A stretch of 64,000 nt of DNA, taken from contig NC_030679.2 in the NCBI RefSeq assembly GCF_000004195.4, forward strand, positions 16,347,212 to 16,411,211, in the 5' to 3' direction. Both the position numbers and the translations under genes were made by a program. Position 1 is the first letter of the stretch. Each line of letters begins with the position of its first letter. This DNA is from Xenopus tropicalis (taxonomy: Eukaryota; Chordata; Amphibia; Anura; Pipidae). Positions 62,906 through 64,000 of this stretch are shown piece after piece. Below the pieces are notes generated by a model. It did no database searches, was not told the origin of the DNA, and saw only the letters and a list, made by a program, of their open reading frames with translations.

Positions 62906-64000
62906 TCAGGGCCAGTGCCGATTTTGGGGCTGCTGCCGACCCCTCTCTCCAGCTCTGCTCTTAAACGTTTGTGTCAGAGTGGGTATATAGGGGGCTGCAT
63001 TGCTAGTGCACTAGCAGAGCCAAATTTACTTTTTAAAAAAATTTAAATGTGGTTCATAAAGTTACAGGCCCTTGGTAACTGGCTGCTCAGTGCCACCTAA
63101 GGCAAGGTTCTTACCTTGCCTCACAGCAGGAGCGGCCCTGATCAGTGTCCCAATGAAATGAGTAAAGATATAAAAATCAGTACTATTCAGAACATTTAAA
63201 GAATGTCTAGAGAAGCAAATACATATTCACCCAAATCCCACCCTAACTGCCCTTTCAGGTGTATTTAGGAGAGCAAATAACCATTTTCTCCAATTCTTAG
63301 CCTTCAGGGTCAGCCCCACTGCCACTACTCTAAGCCCCTCCAGGGGGCAATCCAATAATTTGAGAACTACTCCCCTTTGGCCATGGGGCAAATTTGAATA
63401 TTTTGACCCCTGCACATTTTCCATCATGACAGGAGGGTAGCAAATACTTGAAATTGCCTCTTTACAGACTTCTATGGTGATTGCCTGCATGCTGCCGTGC
63501 ACACATTGTCTGATGGGATAGCCCGCCTGGATAAAAAAAAACAACACACAAAAATGGCAATGCAGAAGGTTTCTGGGTAGGGCAGAAAGGACATTTGACA
63601 TGGACCCTACATCTTAGGGATAAAAATGGCTAATTGTGGATGAAATAACAAAATATATTCAGTTTTAGACTATTATTTACACTATTAGAGGACTCCAGTG
63701 TTTTGTGTGCAAACCAGGGCCAGATTTCACTATTTAGGGTCAAAGAAAGAACATTTTAGGGTATTTTTTCACTCTGCTATCAGAAGGTCTCAGTGTATTT
63801 TGTGCTAACTAGGGATAGATTCTTACAATCAAGGGCTAATGCAAGAGAAGCAAGTTTAAGCAAAGGCAAGCTTGCATTTTTAGAATCTTTTTTACTCTAG
63901 CATTATGTTATTATTTTTTACTCTAGCAAAATGTTTTCACATTTTGTTTACAATTTACATAATTACATATTTTTCATTAATAAAAAGACCAAAGTCTATC
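62906..64000. other. Right edge, no gene recognised
   Basis: CAGTGCCGATTTTGGGGCTG (62910) and GAGCGGCCCTGATCAGTG (63129-63146) look like hAT MITE ends but I could not confirm a pair. The rest is AT-rich with no domain. Confidence 0.4.

Noticed and set aside
62906..63146. A complete hAT MITE
   Set aside because: CAGTGCCG and CGGCCCTG-like ends are suggestive, but I could not find matching 8-bp flanks or a convincing inverted pair.

Overview
The window is repeat-dense vertebrate DNA that looks like an African clawed frog (Xenopus or a close pipid). Evidence: a piggyBac transposase closely resembling the Xenopus Uribo2 type; CR1 LINEs with the (ACATAGTT)n 3' tail common in Xenopus; TTAA-flanked MITEs opening with AGGAGAAGGAAAGGC; a SPIN hAT element; Tx1/L1-like LINEs; Penelope-like elements (PLEs). 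I found no convincing host protein-coding gene, tRNA or rRNA. Nearly every open frame with recognisable content belongs to a mobile element, and most are broken.

Layout. 1-5.4 kb: a MITE, a CR1 copy on the minus strand carrying a hAT-like MITE, then a hairpin-rich repeat carrying a 197-bp SPIN element with perfect 8-bp target duplications. 5.5-9.7 kb: a head-to-head PLE whose left arm is split by a 1.9-kb TA-duplicating element. 10-13.2 kb: a MITE, a decayed Tx1-like LINE and a hAT MITE. 13.2-16.7 kb: PLE terminal sequence, a deleted Ty3/gypsy remnant and a PLE reverse transcriptase fragment. 16.7-21.7 kb: a nearly full-length L1-type LINE with an open ORF1 and a damaged ORF2.

21.75-32.86 kb: the most striking object, an 11.1-kb piggyBac element with both TTAA duplications and imperfect 14-bp terminal repeats. 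It holds a broken transposase gene and a ~5.5-kb satellite array. The satellite monomers are 384 bp, with one 366-bp variant per six, giving a ~2286-bp higher-order repeat.

33-39 kb: a TTAA MITE, two 3' portions of one Tx1-like LINE family, and PLE terminal sequence with a ~190-bp palindrome. 39-41 kb: two strong palindromes and a small MITE. 41-46.6 kb: an almost full-length CR1 (ORF1 esterase-like and zinc-finger parts, ORF2 endonuclease and reverse transcriptase) carrying a second CR1, a truncated L1 and a MITE. 48.5-50.7 kb: a second head-to-head PLE. 51-57 kb: mostly unclassified sequence. 57.7-62.4 kb: a Tc1 transposase fragment, a minus-strand L1 split by a second copy of the TA element (itself carrying a MITE), and another MITE.

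Nothing here acts as a pathway. The window records layered transposition, and several insertions can be ordered because the interrupted sequence resumes on the far side or an uninterrupted copy lies elsewhere in the window. Family names rest on protein motifs and terminal structure read by eye; no database search was run.
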